Shown here in pieces: positions 16,872 to 23,992 of a DNA stretch of 64,000 bases. A program made the position numbers and the translations under genes. Source of the stretch: Streptomyces sp. AC1-42W (GTDB taxonomy: Bacteria; Actinomycetota; Actinomycetes; Streptomycetales; Streptomycetaceae). Below the pieces are notes generated by a model. The model made no database searches. It had not been told where the DNA came from and saw nothing but the letters and a program-made list of their open reading frames with translations. The stretch lies in NCBI RefSeq assembly GCF_003248355.1, contig NZ_QKWY01000002.1, positions 1,364,001 to 1,428,000 of the forward strand, written 5' to 3'. The first letter of the stretch is position 1. Each line of letters starts with the position of its first letter.

Positions 16872-18856
16872 CGTGCCTCTTCCCTGGTCCGGGTTCCCGC
16901 ACCCATGTCCGGTGCGTCTTCCGCGCGGTCGCACTGCGCGTCATCGATGTACCGCCAGAAGCGGCCTGCGACAGCCGACCGTTCGGGCCGGTGAGAGGTC
17001 CTCACCCAGTCGCATGCGAGGGTGTAGAGGCGCTGGAGGGCGGCCGGGCGGCCGCGTGTCGCACCGACCATCACACCCAGTGCCATTTCCCGCGAGGATT
17101 CCTCCGCCGCGCTGCTCAGCCAGCTGTTCACCATGGACGTCCACAGCTCGGTGGGTGGCTGGGCGAAGACCGCCTCCCAGCCCACGAACAGGTCGGGCCA
17201 GACGGGCGGGTCCGATGCGCGGTCGCTCGTCAGCAGTTCTGCGAGCAGCCGGAGGTGAGGTGCCGCCGCACGCGGCTCCTGGCGCGTTCGTTCGCGCAGG
17301 CGATCGATCAGCAGCCGGTGAAGCCGGCGGTCGCGACAGCTGAGTTCGAAGAGAGCGTCCCTCGCCTCTCGGGCCGCCGCCCCGCTGTTGCGTACGGCGA
17401 GGTGGTGCAGCCGTACGAGGGCCTGATCGGGGTGCGTCATCGCCAGGTACTGGCAACAGGCGGCGGTCAGCACGCGTACCAGACCGTCCGACAGAGCGCC
17501 CGACCGTACGTACTCGTAGATCTTCCGGCGGAACCAGCCGCCCAGCCCCTCGTGGCTGAGCCCGAGCCCGAGCGCCGTGACCGCGCGCTGATCGCGATGG
17601 GCGCCGGTCGAGCCGTTCGCCCATTGGACCGCGAGGGCGAAGAGGTGGTCGGGCCGGTCGACCGCCAGGGCGCACTCGCCGAAGCGGACGACGATGCCGA
17701 CCCGGTCGTCGAGGGTCAGGTCCTGTTGCCCGGCCGCCTGGCCGATCCAGTCCCTGAGATCGTCGCGTACTCCCGGAAAGTTCGCCCAGAAGTACGTGCG
17801 GACCGCGTCGGCGTAGGCCAGGTGACCGAAGCGGAGCCGACCGCCGGCGTCCCGTTCGATGCCGAGCGCGGTCAGACGTTCCCCGAAGTCGCTTCCCGCG
17901 AGTTCGGTCGTCGTCTCGTCCTCGTACTTCACGGTCCGCAACAGGCCGCGCCATGCCCTGTACACGGTGTCGGCGCGAGCCTCTTCGAAGACGGCGGCCG
18001 CCAGTAGGAGCGCCCGTTCCGGGGTGGAGCGTGCTTCGGCCACTTGCCGGCCCACCTCACCGGCCCGGTCGGTCACCGCATGGATCGCCTGATCGAGCCA
18101 TCCGGCGAAATCGCTTCCGAACCGGCGGCTGTCGCGCGCTTCTCCGACCAGCCGTGCGAGCTGCGCCAGTTCACGCATGGGGGAGCGGTCGCACAACTGC
18201 TGGAGGGCGGGGTTCGCGAGGTCCGCGGGGCGGAAGGCCATACGGTCCATACGGAGGTGCCGGGTGAGGACGGTGACACCTCTGGGACGCCCCAGCTTCA
18301 CGATGTACGGTTCCAGGTCCGGCTTGCGGGCGTACTCCAGGCCGGCCGGAAGGACGGCCACCATACGGGCCCCGGCCTCCTGGACCCGGGACCGGCGAAG
18401 GTCCAGCTCGCGCTGGGCCCCGGCGTACTCCTCCTCGTCCGCGATCCCCGACAGGTCGAGGAGGAAGCGGTCGCCCTCGGCCGGCGCGAACGGGTTCTGG
18501 TCCTTGTCCATCGCCGGGAGTTCTTCGAAGCGCCCTTCGGCGGAACCGGAGGCGTCCTCGGTGCCCAGCTCGTGCAGCAGCATGATCGCCGCGGCACGTC
18601 GGCCACTTCCCGGTTCTCCCTCCAGTAACACCACCGCTCCGGGCCTTTTCAGACGGTCGGCGCCCACCCGGTATCCCGCCGGCCGGGCGAACCGGTCGGC
18701 CAGTCGCACCCGGTCCTCCCGGACGATCCGGAGGGTGTCGACACGCTTGCGGCGCATCCAGTCCGCGCCGACGCCGTAATAGTTGTTCTGCGGGCCGCTG
18801 CCGTTGTTGACGGGGCCATTCGGATCGTTGACCGTGACGTGGTCCTGATCGGTCAT
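16868..18856 (-). CDS. STAND-like P-loop NTPase with N-terminal amyloid-type motif
   Basis: 662 aa from ATG 18856, which overlaps the TIR stop. Residues 14-27 (GPVNNGSGPQNNYY) match a motif in the TIR protein's tail. The P-loop VVLLEGEPGSGRRAAA at about 75-90 has Arg in place of the Walker A lysine, and FLLDLSGIAD could be Walker B, so nucleotide use may be weak or lost. The rest (about 200-650) is alpha-helical, with winged-helix-like and HEAT-like character. The organisation (signalling motif, P-loop, helical sensor) resembles bacterial NLR/STAND conflict proteins. It lies between the TIR gene and the two-TM gene with ATGA overlaps at both junctions. Confidence 0.8.
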   Translation of the reverse strand: MTDQDHVTVNDPNGPVNNGSGPQNNYYGVGADWMRRKRVDTLRIVREDRVRLADRFARPAGYRVGADRLKRPGAVVLLEGEPGSGRRAAAIMLLHELGTEDASGSAEGRFEELPAMDKDQNPFAPAEGDRFLLDLSGIADEEEYAGAQRELDLRRSRVQEAGARMVAVLPAGLEYARKPDLEPYIVKLGRPRGVTVLTRHLRMDRMAFRPADLANPALQQLCDRSPMRELAQLARLVGEARDSRRFGSDFAGWLDQAIHAVTDRAGEVGRQVAEARSTPERALLLAAAVFEEARADTVYRAWRGLLRTVKYEDETTTELAGSDFGERLTALGIERDAGGRLRFGHLAYADAVRTYFWANFPGVRDDLRDWIGQAAGQQDLTLDDRVGIVVRFGECALAVDRPDHLFALAVQWANGSTGAHRDQRAVTALGLGLSHEGLGGWFRRKIYEYVRSGALSDGLVRVLTAACCQYLAMTHPDQALVRLHHLAVRNSGAAAREARDALFELSCRDRRLHRLLIDRLRERTRQEPRAAAPHLRLLAELLTSDRASDPPVWPDLFVGWEAVFAQPPTELWTSMVNSWLSSAAEESSREMALGVMVGATRGRPAALQRLYTLACDWVRTSHRPERSAVAGRFWRYIDDAQCDRAEDAPDMGAGTRTREEAR

Positions 18857-19617
18857 CGTTCGTCGTCCGCGCGCCGGCGCTCGCGCTCGAAGCGCTGATG
18901 GACCGTGCCGCTGTTGTCGCCCGCCGTGTACTGCACCCCGGTGTTGTCCCCCTCGAAGTGGGGCGCGTTGTACTGAGGCCCCCGCCCGGTGTTCACCGGG
19001 CCCTGCGGCTCGTTGACGAACGTACCGAGGTCTCCGTTGAGGTTGCCGATGCCACCACGAATGCGCTGCTTCACATCGCGTGTCCGCATCCGGGTGTGCC
19101 CGCCTTCTTCGCCCGGTTCCCGCACCGCGCGGGCGTCGCGATCCTCGTGGCCCAGCTCGGGCAGGAGCCTGGAGAGCGCGTCGCCCAGGGCCTTCAGATC
19201 CGCATCCGCGTTGCGGTGGTCGAACCGCTGGTACTGACAGTCGGCCAGTTCCCGCAGATCCTCCGGGAGGGCGGCGGGGTCGATGCGGGTGGCACGGCCG
19301 ACGAGTACGGGGATGACGAGGACTCCGCGGCAGAGGGCGGTTTCGATCTCGCGTCGGGTCCAGTCCCGCTCGGATTCGAACGCGGGGCGTCCGTCGCTTC
19401 CTCGCACCTCGGCCCAGCGGGGTCCGATGACGGCCAGGAGTGCCTGGCACTCCTCCACGGCCTCGATCAGCTTGGCGGGGTAGCGCTGACCGGGTTCGAT
19501 CGAGTCGCTGGCGAAGAAGATCCGCTCACGACCGAACCGCCGGGCGAGCTCCCGGTTGATCATGGCCGCCGTTGTTTCCTCGTCGCCGGTGCGGTAATTG
19601 ACGAAGACATCGGGCAT
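18853..19617 (-). CDS. TIR-domain protein with C-terminal amyloid-type motif
   Basis: 254 aa from ATG 19617 (AAAGGA upstream). Residues 1-145 form a TIR domain: strand A VFVNYRTGDEE, the loop IFFASDSIEPGQRY, and W86-T-R-R-E90, which places E90 as the probable NADase catalytic glutamate. A basic linker (about 160-187) leads to a Gly/Asn/Gln-rich tail with the motif GPVNTGRGPQYN (206-217) and a second, looser unit GDNTGVQYTAGDNSG (about 223-237). The same GPVNxGxGPQxN string is in the next gene's N-terminus. I infer an NAD-depleting effector recruited by motif co-assembly. Confidence 0.85.
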   Translation of the reverse strand: MPDVFVNYRTGDEETTAAMINRELARRFGRERIFFASDSIEPGQRYPAKLIEAVEECQALLAVIGPRWAEVRGSDGRPAFESERDWTRREIETALCRGVLVIPVLVGRATRIDPAALPEDLRELADCQYQRFDHRNADADLKALGDALSRLLPELGHEDRDARAVREPGEEGGHTRMRTRDVKQRIRGGIGNLNGDLGTFVNEPQGPVNTGRGPQYNAPHFEGDNTGVQYTAGDNSGTVHQRFERERRRADDER

Positions 19618-19797
19618 GAAAGGTCCTTTCACAGGGTGTGTTACGGGGTGAGTCGGGGCAGGGCGAAGCGGCGCGCTGCCGTCACGGCATGGCGATTTCG
19701 CGCAGGCGCGGGGAAGACGGCGCATCCCTGACGCCGGCGCACACGGGAGCCGGGGGCCTGGCGACGCGGGGAAGCCGGAGGGGGTGGTGAGGTGGTG

Positions 19798-21042
19798 TCA
19801 GGCGTGCGCGGACGCGAGGACGCGTGCCAGAGCCGGCTGCAGATCGCGTACGGCCCGGTTGCTCCGGAAGCGTGCGAGCTCGCGGGCCAGCCGCCGCACG
19901 TCGGCGTTCACCGTCGCCGAGGGAACGGCCGGCATCACGCCCAGCAACTCCCCGGCGATCGTGCACGCGTGCTCGACCTCGCCGGAAGCGGCGTGTGCCA
20001 GGGACCTGCGCAGGCCGTACCGGGCGCGGGTGCGCAGAGCGTGCGCCGGGAGACGCCGGCATTCCCGGTCCAGCACCTCGGCGGCCGCCGCCGGGCGGCC
20101 GAGGTCGTACAGGCACCATCCGGTCGTCATCGCGGCCGGATCGGTCACATGCGTGGTGCCCAGTACGGGCCCGGAGCCGCCACGGGCCCCGTCGCTCCGC
20201 AGGAGTTCCCGCGCACGGTCGAGACTCCGCAGACAGGCGCGCTCATCACCGGCGAGGGCGTGCCCCTGCGCCTCCCGCTGGGCCGCGAGTCCCCGGACGC
20301 GGGGCGGCAGGTGATGGCCCTGGGCCCGGCGGGCCAGCGCGATCGTGCTCGCGGCGTCGCCGCCGTAGAACGTGACCAGGGCGCGGCGCACCAGTGCGTA
20401 CGAACCGAGGTGAGGGTCCCCGCCGGCGCGGGCCAGTTCGGCTGCCTCGTCGGTCCAGTCGAGCGCTGCCGCGCTGTTGCCGGCCTCCTGCGCCATCCAG
20501 CCGGTGAACTCCGCGAAGCGCGACGCCAGCACGAGGGCGGGGGCACGAGTGGCGGAAGAGGCCGCGGCAGCCAACCCGACGACCAGGCGCGTCTGCGTCT
20601 CCAGCAGAGGCAGCAGAGCCTTCGGAGCCGTGGACTGACCGAGCTTGCGCAGCTGGTCGAACTGGGCCTGGAAGGACAGCAGCAGCGGATCGGCCGCAGC
20701 GGCGGCCGGGCCGCCGAGCTTCAGCCCGAGCTCTATCAAGGAGCCCGTCCCCGCCGCGAGTACTTCACGTCGTCCGACCCGCAGGAGGTTGTCGGCGGGA
20801 GCGGCGGCATCGTCGGGATCGGAGTCGGACCGGACGACCAGGCGCCGCAACTCGCCGTTCGCGCCGAGGAAGGCGTCGCAGCGCCGGGCCAGTTCGGGCG
20901 ACGCGGAACGCTCGCCGCGCTCCACCTTGCTGAGGTACCCCTTGTCGTAGTTGAGGGCTGCGGCCATGTCGCTCAGCGACAGTTCCGCCTCCATACGTAA
21001 TCGGCGAAGCTCCGGGCCGAAGTGGGCCGGTGTGCTCGTCAT
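19798..21042 (-). CDS. XRE-family regulator with TPR-like C-terminal region
   Basis: 414 aa from ATG 21042 with GGGGGAG upstream. Residues about 8-62 are a lambda-repressor-type HTH (MAAALNYDKGYLSKVERGERS). The remaining 330 residues are Ala-rich helical repeats, the usual architecture of large Streptomyces XRE regulators. It is co-oriented with the TIR operon, whose first gene begins 180 bp downstream, and may regulate or partly read through into it. It may equally be an unrelated housekeeping-type regulator, since the gap is long enough to hold a separate promoter. Confidence 0.85.
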   Translation of the reverse strand: MTSTPAHFGPELRRLRMEAELSLSDMAAALNYDKGYLSKVERGERSASPELARRCDAFLGANGELRRLVVRSDSDPDDAAAPADNLLRVGRREVLAAGTGSLIELGLKLGGPAAAAADPLLLSFQAQFDQLRKLGQSTAPKALLPLLETQTRLVVGLAAAASSATRAPALVLASRFAEFTGWMAQEAGNSAAALDWTDEAAELARAGGDPHLGSYALVRRALVTFYGGDAASTIALARRAQGHHLPPRVRGLAAQREAQGHALAGDERACLRSLDRARELLRSDGARGGSGPVLGTTHVTDPAAMTTGWCLYDLGRPAAAAEVLDRECRRLPAHALRTRARYGLRRSLAHAASGEVEHACTIAGELLGVMPAVPSATVNADVRRLARELARFRSNRAVRDLQPALARVLASAHA

Positions 21043-21258
21043 CGGTGCTCCCCCTCGAAGAGTGGCCGTGAGAGCGGTACGCCCTCACGGGGGATCTGCG
21101 TTCGACGTTCACGGGAGGACGCGGCGAGCGGAAGCGGGCACTCTCCGTGAGAAGGTCGCTTCGCTCCGCATCCATGAGTGAGTCTTGCACGAGGTGGGCC
21201 GGGGGCATCGGGATTCGGCAGGGTTGCCTGTTGCCTGTTCGGGTGACGACGGGGTGGG

Positions 21259-21840
21259 TCAGGTTCGGGGGCCGGCTCCGTGCAGGAATGTGTTCACCAC
21301 TCGGGCGGCCAGCGCGTCCGGGTCCGTGGTGGGGTCCGTCGGGTTGCCGTGCAGCGTTTCGCCCAGGAGGGCGTAGTAGACGCGCTGGAGCCACGAGAGG
21401 TCGGCGGACGCGTCGATCAGGTGCTCGGCGCGGGCGCGTTCCAGGACGGCGACGCAGTGGCGGGCCATCTCCTCGTGGAGGGCGGCCGCCTCGCTGCCCG
21501 GTGTGGCCGGGAGGCTCAGGGCGAAGGTCCAGGCGCCCTTGACCTGGAGGACGTTGGCCGTGATGCGGTGCAGCGCGACCAGGGGCGGGGCGGTCGCGGG
21601 GCGGCCGTCGTCCACCGCGCGGGCGAGTTGGCGGGCGGCCGACAGAGCGAGCGCGTCGATCAGTACCTGGCGGTGGGCGAAGCGGCGGTGGATCGTCGTC
21701 CGGGACACCCCCGCCTCGGCCGCGATCTGCTCCATGGAGGCGCCGGGGTCCCGGGAGAGCACGCGTTCGGCCGCCTCCAGGATCGCGCGCACGCTCCGCT
21801 CCGCGTCCGCCCGCAGCGGCCTCGCCGTCTTCTCTCCCAC
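21259..21840 (-). CDS. TetR-family transcriptional regulator
   Basis: 193 aa from GTG 21840 with GGAGG four bases upstream. The N-terminal HTH spans about residues 15-60 (ILEAAERVLSRDPGASMEQI, then AGVSRTTIHRRFAHRQ), followed by a helical ligand-binding domain. It is divergently transcribed from a short-chain dehydrogenase gene across a 154-bp intergenic region with candidate operators, the common arrangement of a TetR repressor controlling its neighbour. Ligand unknown. Confidence 0.92.
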   Translation of the reverse strand: MGEKTARPLRADAERSVRAILEAAERVLSRDPGASMEQIAAEAGVSRTTIHRRFAHRQVLIDALALSAARQLARAVDDGRPATAPPLVALHRITANVLQVKGAWTFALSLPATPGSEAAALHEEMARHCVAVLERARAEHLIDASADLSWLQRVYYALLGETLHGNPTDPTTDPDALAARVVNTFLHGAGPRT

Positions 21841-21994
21841 AGTGCCTCCCTGTTCCGTTCGGACTTCTCGCTAAACGATACAGGGGTGCTTCATTTTCTT
21901 AGTAAGTGGAGCAAGCTTGTTGCAGTTACCTCAAGAATCTGTACTCTATTGTTGCAGTTGAGTGCGTCCCGGACCCCAGTCAAGGAGACCTCCC
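21841..21994. promoter_or_regulatory. TetR/SDR divergent control region with 11-bp direct repeats
   Basis: TTGTTGCAGTT occurs twice, at 21917-21927 and 21949-21959, 32 bp apart (about three helical turns, same face). A small palindrome CTTAGTAAG lies at 21898-21906. The region is clearly AT-richer than its surroundings. These are candidate operators for the adjacent TetR protein; the assignment is inference. Confidence 0.5.
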
Positions 21995-22861
21995 ATGCCC
22001 ACCACCGCCCTCGTCACCGGTGCCTCCTCCGGGCTCGGCGCGGAGTTCGCCGCCCAGCTCGCCGCCCGCGGACACGACCTCGTCCTGGTGGCCCGGTCGG
22101 AGGACCGGCTCACCGCCCTCGCCGAGCGCCTGGCCGCCCGGTACGGCATAACGGCGCACGTCCTGGTGCGGGATCTCGCCGAGCCCGGCGCCGCCCGTTC
22201 GATCGCCGATCGGCTCGACGCGCTCGGCATCGACATCGGGCTGCTGGTCAACAACGCCGGCTTCGGGACCTGCGGGCGCTTCGAGGACATCGCCGCCGAC
22301 CGGGACCACGACCAGCTGATGGTCAACGTCGTCGCCCTCGTCGGCCTCACCCACGCCCTGCTTCCGGGCATGCTGGCGCGCGGCGCGGGCGCGGTCGTGA
22401 ACGTCGCGTCCACCGCTGGCTTCCAGCCCGCCCCGTACTTCGCGGTCTACGGCGCGGCCAAGGCGTTCGTGCTGAACTTCGGGCTCGCCCTGCGCCAGGA
22501 ATGCCGGGGGAGGGGCGTGCGCGTGCTCACCCTGTGCCCCGGCCCGGTCGACACGCCGTTCTTCGAGGCCATCGGTACGCGTGAGGCGGCCGTCAACGGG
22601 TCGATGAGTACGCCGGAGCCGGTGGTGCGCGCCGCGCTGGCCGCTCTCGACCGCGATCGCGCCTACGTCACACCGGGGTTCGGCAACGCCCTGGCCGCGC
22701 ATCTTCCGCCGCGCCGGCCGCGCGCCCTGGTCGCGGCGTTCGCCGAGCGCGTCACCCGTAAGGTCCTCGCGTCGGCCCCGAAGGCCGCGCAGGACGGGCC
22801 GGCCGCCGGGCCCGGCGCATCCGCCGAGCCCGCCGCACCGGTCACCCCGTACGCGGCATGA
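21995..22861 (+). CDS. short-chain dehydrogenase/reductase (SDR)
   Basis: 288 aa from ATG 21995, with AAGGAGA upstream. Classical SDR features: NAD(P)-binding TGASSGLG near the N-terminus, NNAG (LLVNNAGFGT), the catalytic Ser region VNVASTAGF, and YxxxK in YGAAKAF. An Arg at the end of beta-2 (LVARSEDRL) hints at NADP preference. A Pro/Ala-rich tail ends the protein. It is cytoplasmic and soluble. Substrate unknown. Expression is probably controlled by the divergent TetR protein. Two strong hairpins follow the stop. Confidence 0.9.
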   Translation: MPTTALVTGASSGLGAEFAAQLAARGHDLVLVARSEDRLTALAERLAARYGITAHVLVRDLAEPGAARSIADRLDALGIDIGLLVNNAGFGTCGRFEDIAADRDHDQLMVNVVALVGLTHALLPGMLARGAGAVVNVASTAGFQPAPYFAVYGAAKAFVLNFGLALRQECRGRGVRVLTLCPGPVDTPFFEAIGTREAAVNGSMSTPEPVVRAALAALDRDRAYVTPGFGNALAAHLPPRRPRALVAAFAERVTRKVLASAPKAAQDGPAAGPGASAEPAAPVTPYAA

Positions 22862-22875
22862 GCACCGCGCACGAA

Positions 22876-22911
22876 GGCGCCGCTCACCGCCTGTCCGGCG
22901 TGAGCGGCGCC
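22876..22911. terminator. terminator-like hairpin after the SDR gene
   Basis: GGCGCCGCTCAC (22876-22887) pairs with GTGAGCGGCGCC (22900-22911), a 12-bp perfect stem. It lies 15 bp past the SDR stop, between two convergent genes. Confidence 0.7.
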
Positions 22912-22919
22912 CCGTTCCC

Positions 22920-22948
22920 CTCCGCAGCGGTCGTGAACCGCTGCGGAG
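22920..22948. terminator. terminator-like hairpin after the LPMO gene
   Basis: CTCCGCAGCGGT (22920-22931) pairs with ACCGCTGCGGAG (22937-22948) around a 5-nt loop. It lies 20 bp past the leftward LPMO gene's stop. With the preceding hairpin it forms a bidirectional terminator block. Confidence 0.7.
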
Positions 22949-22967
22949 AGGGGTGGTTCGTCACGCG

Positions 22968-23678
22968 TCAGCAGGCACCCAGGTCCTGCCAGACGCCCCA
23001 CGTGCCCGACGTGCCGGGCTGCTCGCCCTGGACCCACCACTTGGCGCGCCAGTTGTGGCCGTTGTACGAGACCGTCTCGCCGCCGTTGTAGACGCGGCCC
23101 GCCTCCCAGGCACCGGCGGTGCAGTCGCCGGGGGTCCCGCCGTCGCCGTCACCGCCGGGGGTCCCGCCGATGTTCACGTCGATGCAGGCGTAGAACGCGT
23201 TGGCCGTGTCGGAGATGTTCCAGACGGCGAGCACCTTCTGCTTGCCGGTGAAGCCGCCGAAGTTCACCTGGTGGGTCTTGGTGGCGCCGGGCTGGGCGCC
23301 GTTGTCGTTGAACTCGGCGATCTTCGAGCCACCGATGTAGTACTGCCAGGTGCTCGTCGCGTGACGGGCCGTCAGGGTCCAGGAGAAGTTCGCGGAGCTC
23401 CCGACCGGGGTGGACTTCCAGCCCTTGGCGTCGTTGTCCAGATCGGCGAACTGGGAGTTGCCGCCGCTGCAGCTGCGCAGGCCCTTGGGGCCCTCGACGC
23501 TCTGCGGCTCGTACTTGATCTGGCCGCAGCTGACGGTGCCCGCCGCGCACTGGGCCTGGCGGCTCGGCGGCGAGGAGACGTATCCGTGCGCACTGGCCGA
23601 GGTGGCCGGCAGGGCCACCGCGAGCAGGGGGGCGACACCCGCACCGATCACGAGGGCCAGTTTTCGCTTCGCGTTCAT
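22968..23678 (-). CDS. secreted AA10 lytic polysaccharide monooxygenase with C-terminal chitin-binding module
   Basis: 236 aa from ATG 23678 (AGGAG five bases upstream). A signal peptide of about 30 residues ends ...ATSASA and exposes His as residue 1 of the mature protein (HGYVSSPPSRQ), as the copper histidine brace of AA10 enzymes requires. The second brace His is probably in TARHATSTW. A Gly-rich linker joins a CBM5/12-like module ending in GHNWRAKWWVQGEQP. The enzyme would cut crystalline chitin (or cellulose) oxidatively outside the cell. A DasR-like box overlaps its promoter, tying it to the GH18 chitinase at 29674-31101. Confidence 0.93.
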   Translation of the reverse strand: MNAKRKLALVIGAGVAPLLAVALPATSASAHGYVSSPPSRQAQCAAGTVSCGQIKYEPQSVEGPKGLRSCSGGNSQFADLDNDAKGWKSTPVGSSANFSWTLTARHATSTWQYYIGGSKIAEFNDNGAQPGATKTHQVNFGGFTGKQKVLAVWNISDTANAFYACIDVNIGGTPGGDGDGGTPGDCTAGAWEAGRVYNGGETVSYNGHNWRAKWWVQGEQPGTSGTWGVWQDLGAC

Positions 23679-23854
23679 GCCAACTCCTATGTTGGGAGCT
23701 GCCGCGGGGTGACGGCAGCGGTCGGACACGCCCGCACCGGTTGCGGCCTTGCCGGGGGGTGCTGGACACGGCGGGGCGGGGTACGGCCGGTGGCGAGGGG
23801 GTGCCGCCCGCAGTTCCCATCGCGCGCCGCGGTCACCCCTGGCAACCGAGACTC

Positions 23855-23916
23855 ACCTGGGTCCTGTCCGGAGTTCCCCCGCGGCGTCGCGCTGGAACTC
23901 CGGACAGGACCTAGGT
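23855..23916 (-). repeat. 23-bp inverted repeat (stem-loop) at the 5' end of the LPMO transcript
   Basis: The arms at 23855-23877 and 23894-23916 are complementary with one mismatch; the inner 18 bp (GGTCCTGTCCGGAGTTCC and its complement) are perfect, with a 16-nt loop. It lies just downstream of the predicted LPMO promoter, so it would form the first part of a 5' leader of about 235 nt. It could also end the leftward LAL transcript, whose stop is 77 nt upstream. Confidence 0.75.
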
Positions 23917-23948
23917 CTAGACCATACTCATAGGCGTGTACTCGTCAA
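23912..23948 (-). promoter_or_regulatory. LPMO promoter with DasR-like (dre) operator
   Basis: On the minus strand, TTGACG (23943-23948) and TATGGT (23921-23926) form a -35/-10 pair with a 16-bp spacer. The palindrome GGTCTAGACC with flanking A (23914-23924) overlaps the -10. It matches the core of the published Streptomyces DasR box (TGGTCTAGACCA) at 11 of 12 positions. GlcNAc-derived signals would release repression. Confidence 0.7.
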
Positions 23949-23992
23949 GGGAGTCGGACGGTGCGGAAGGTGATGGGGTATCGGAAGCGGTG

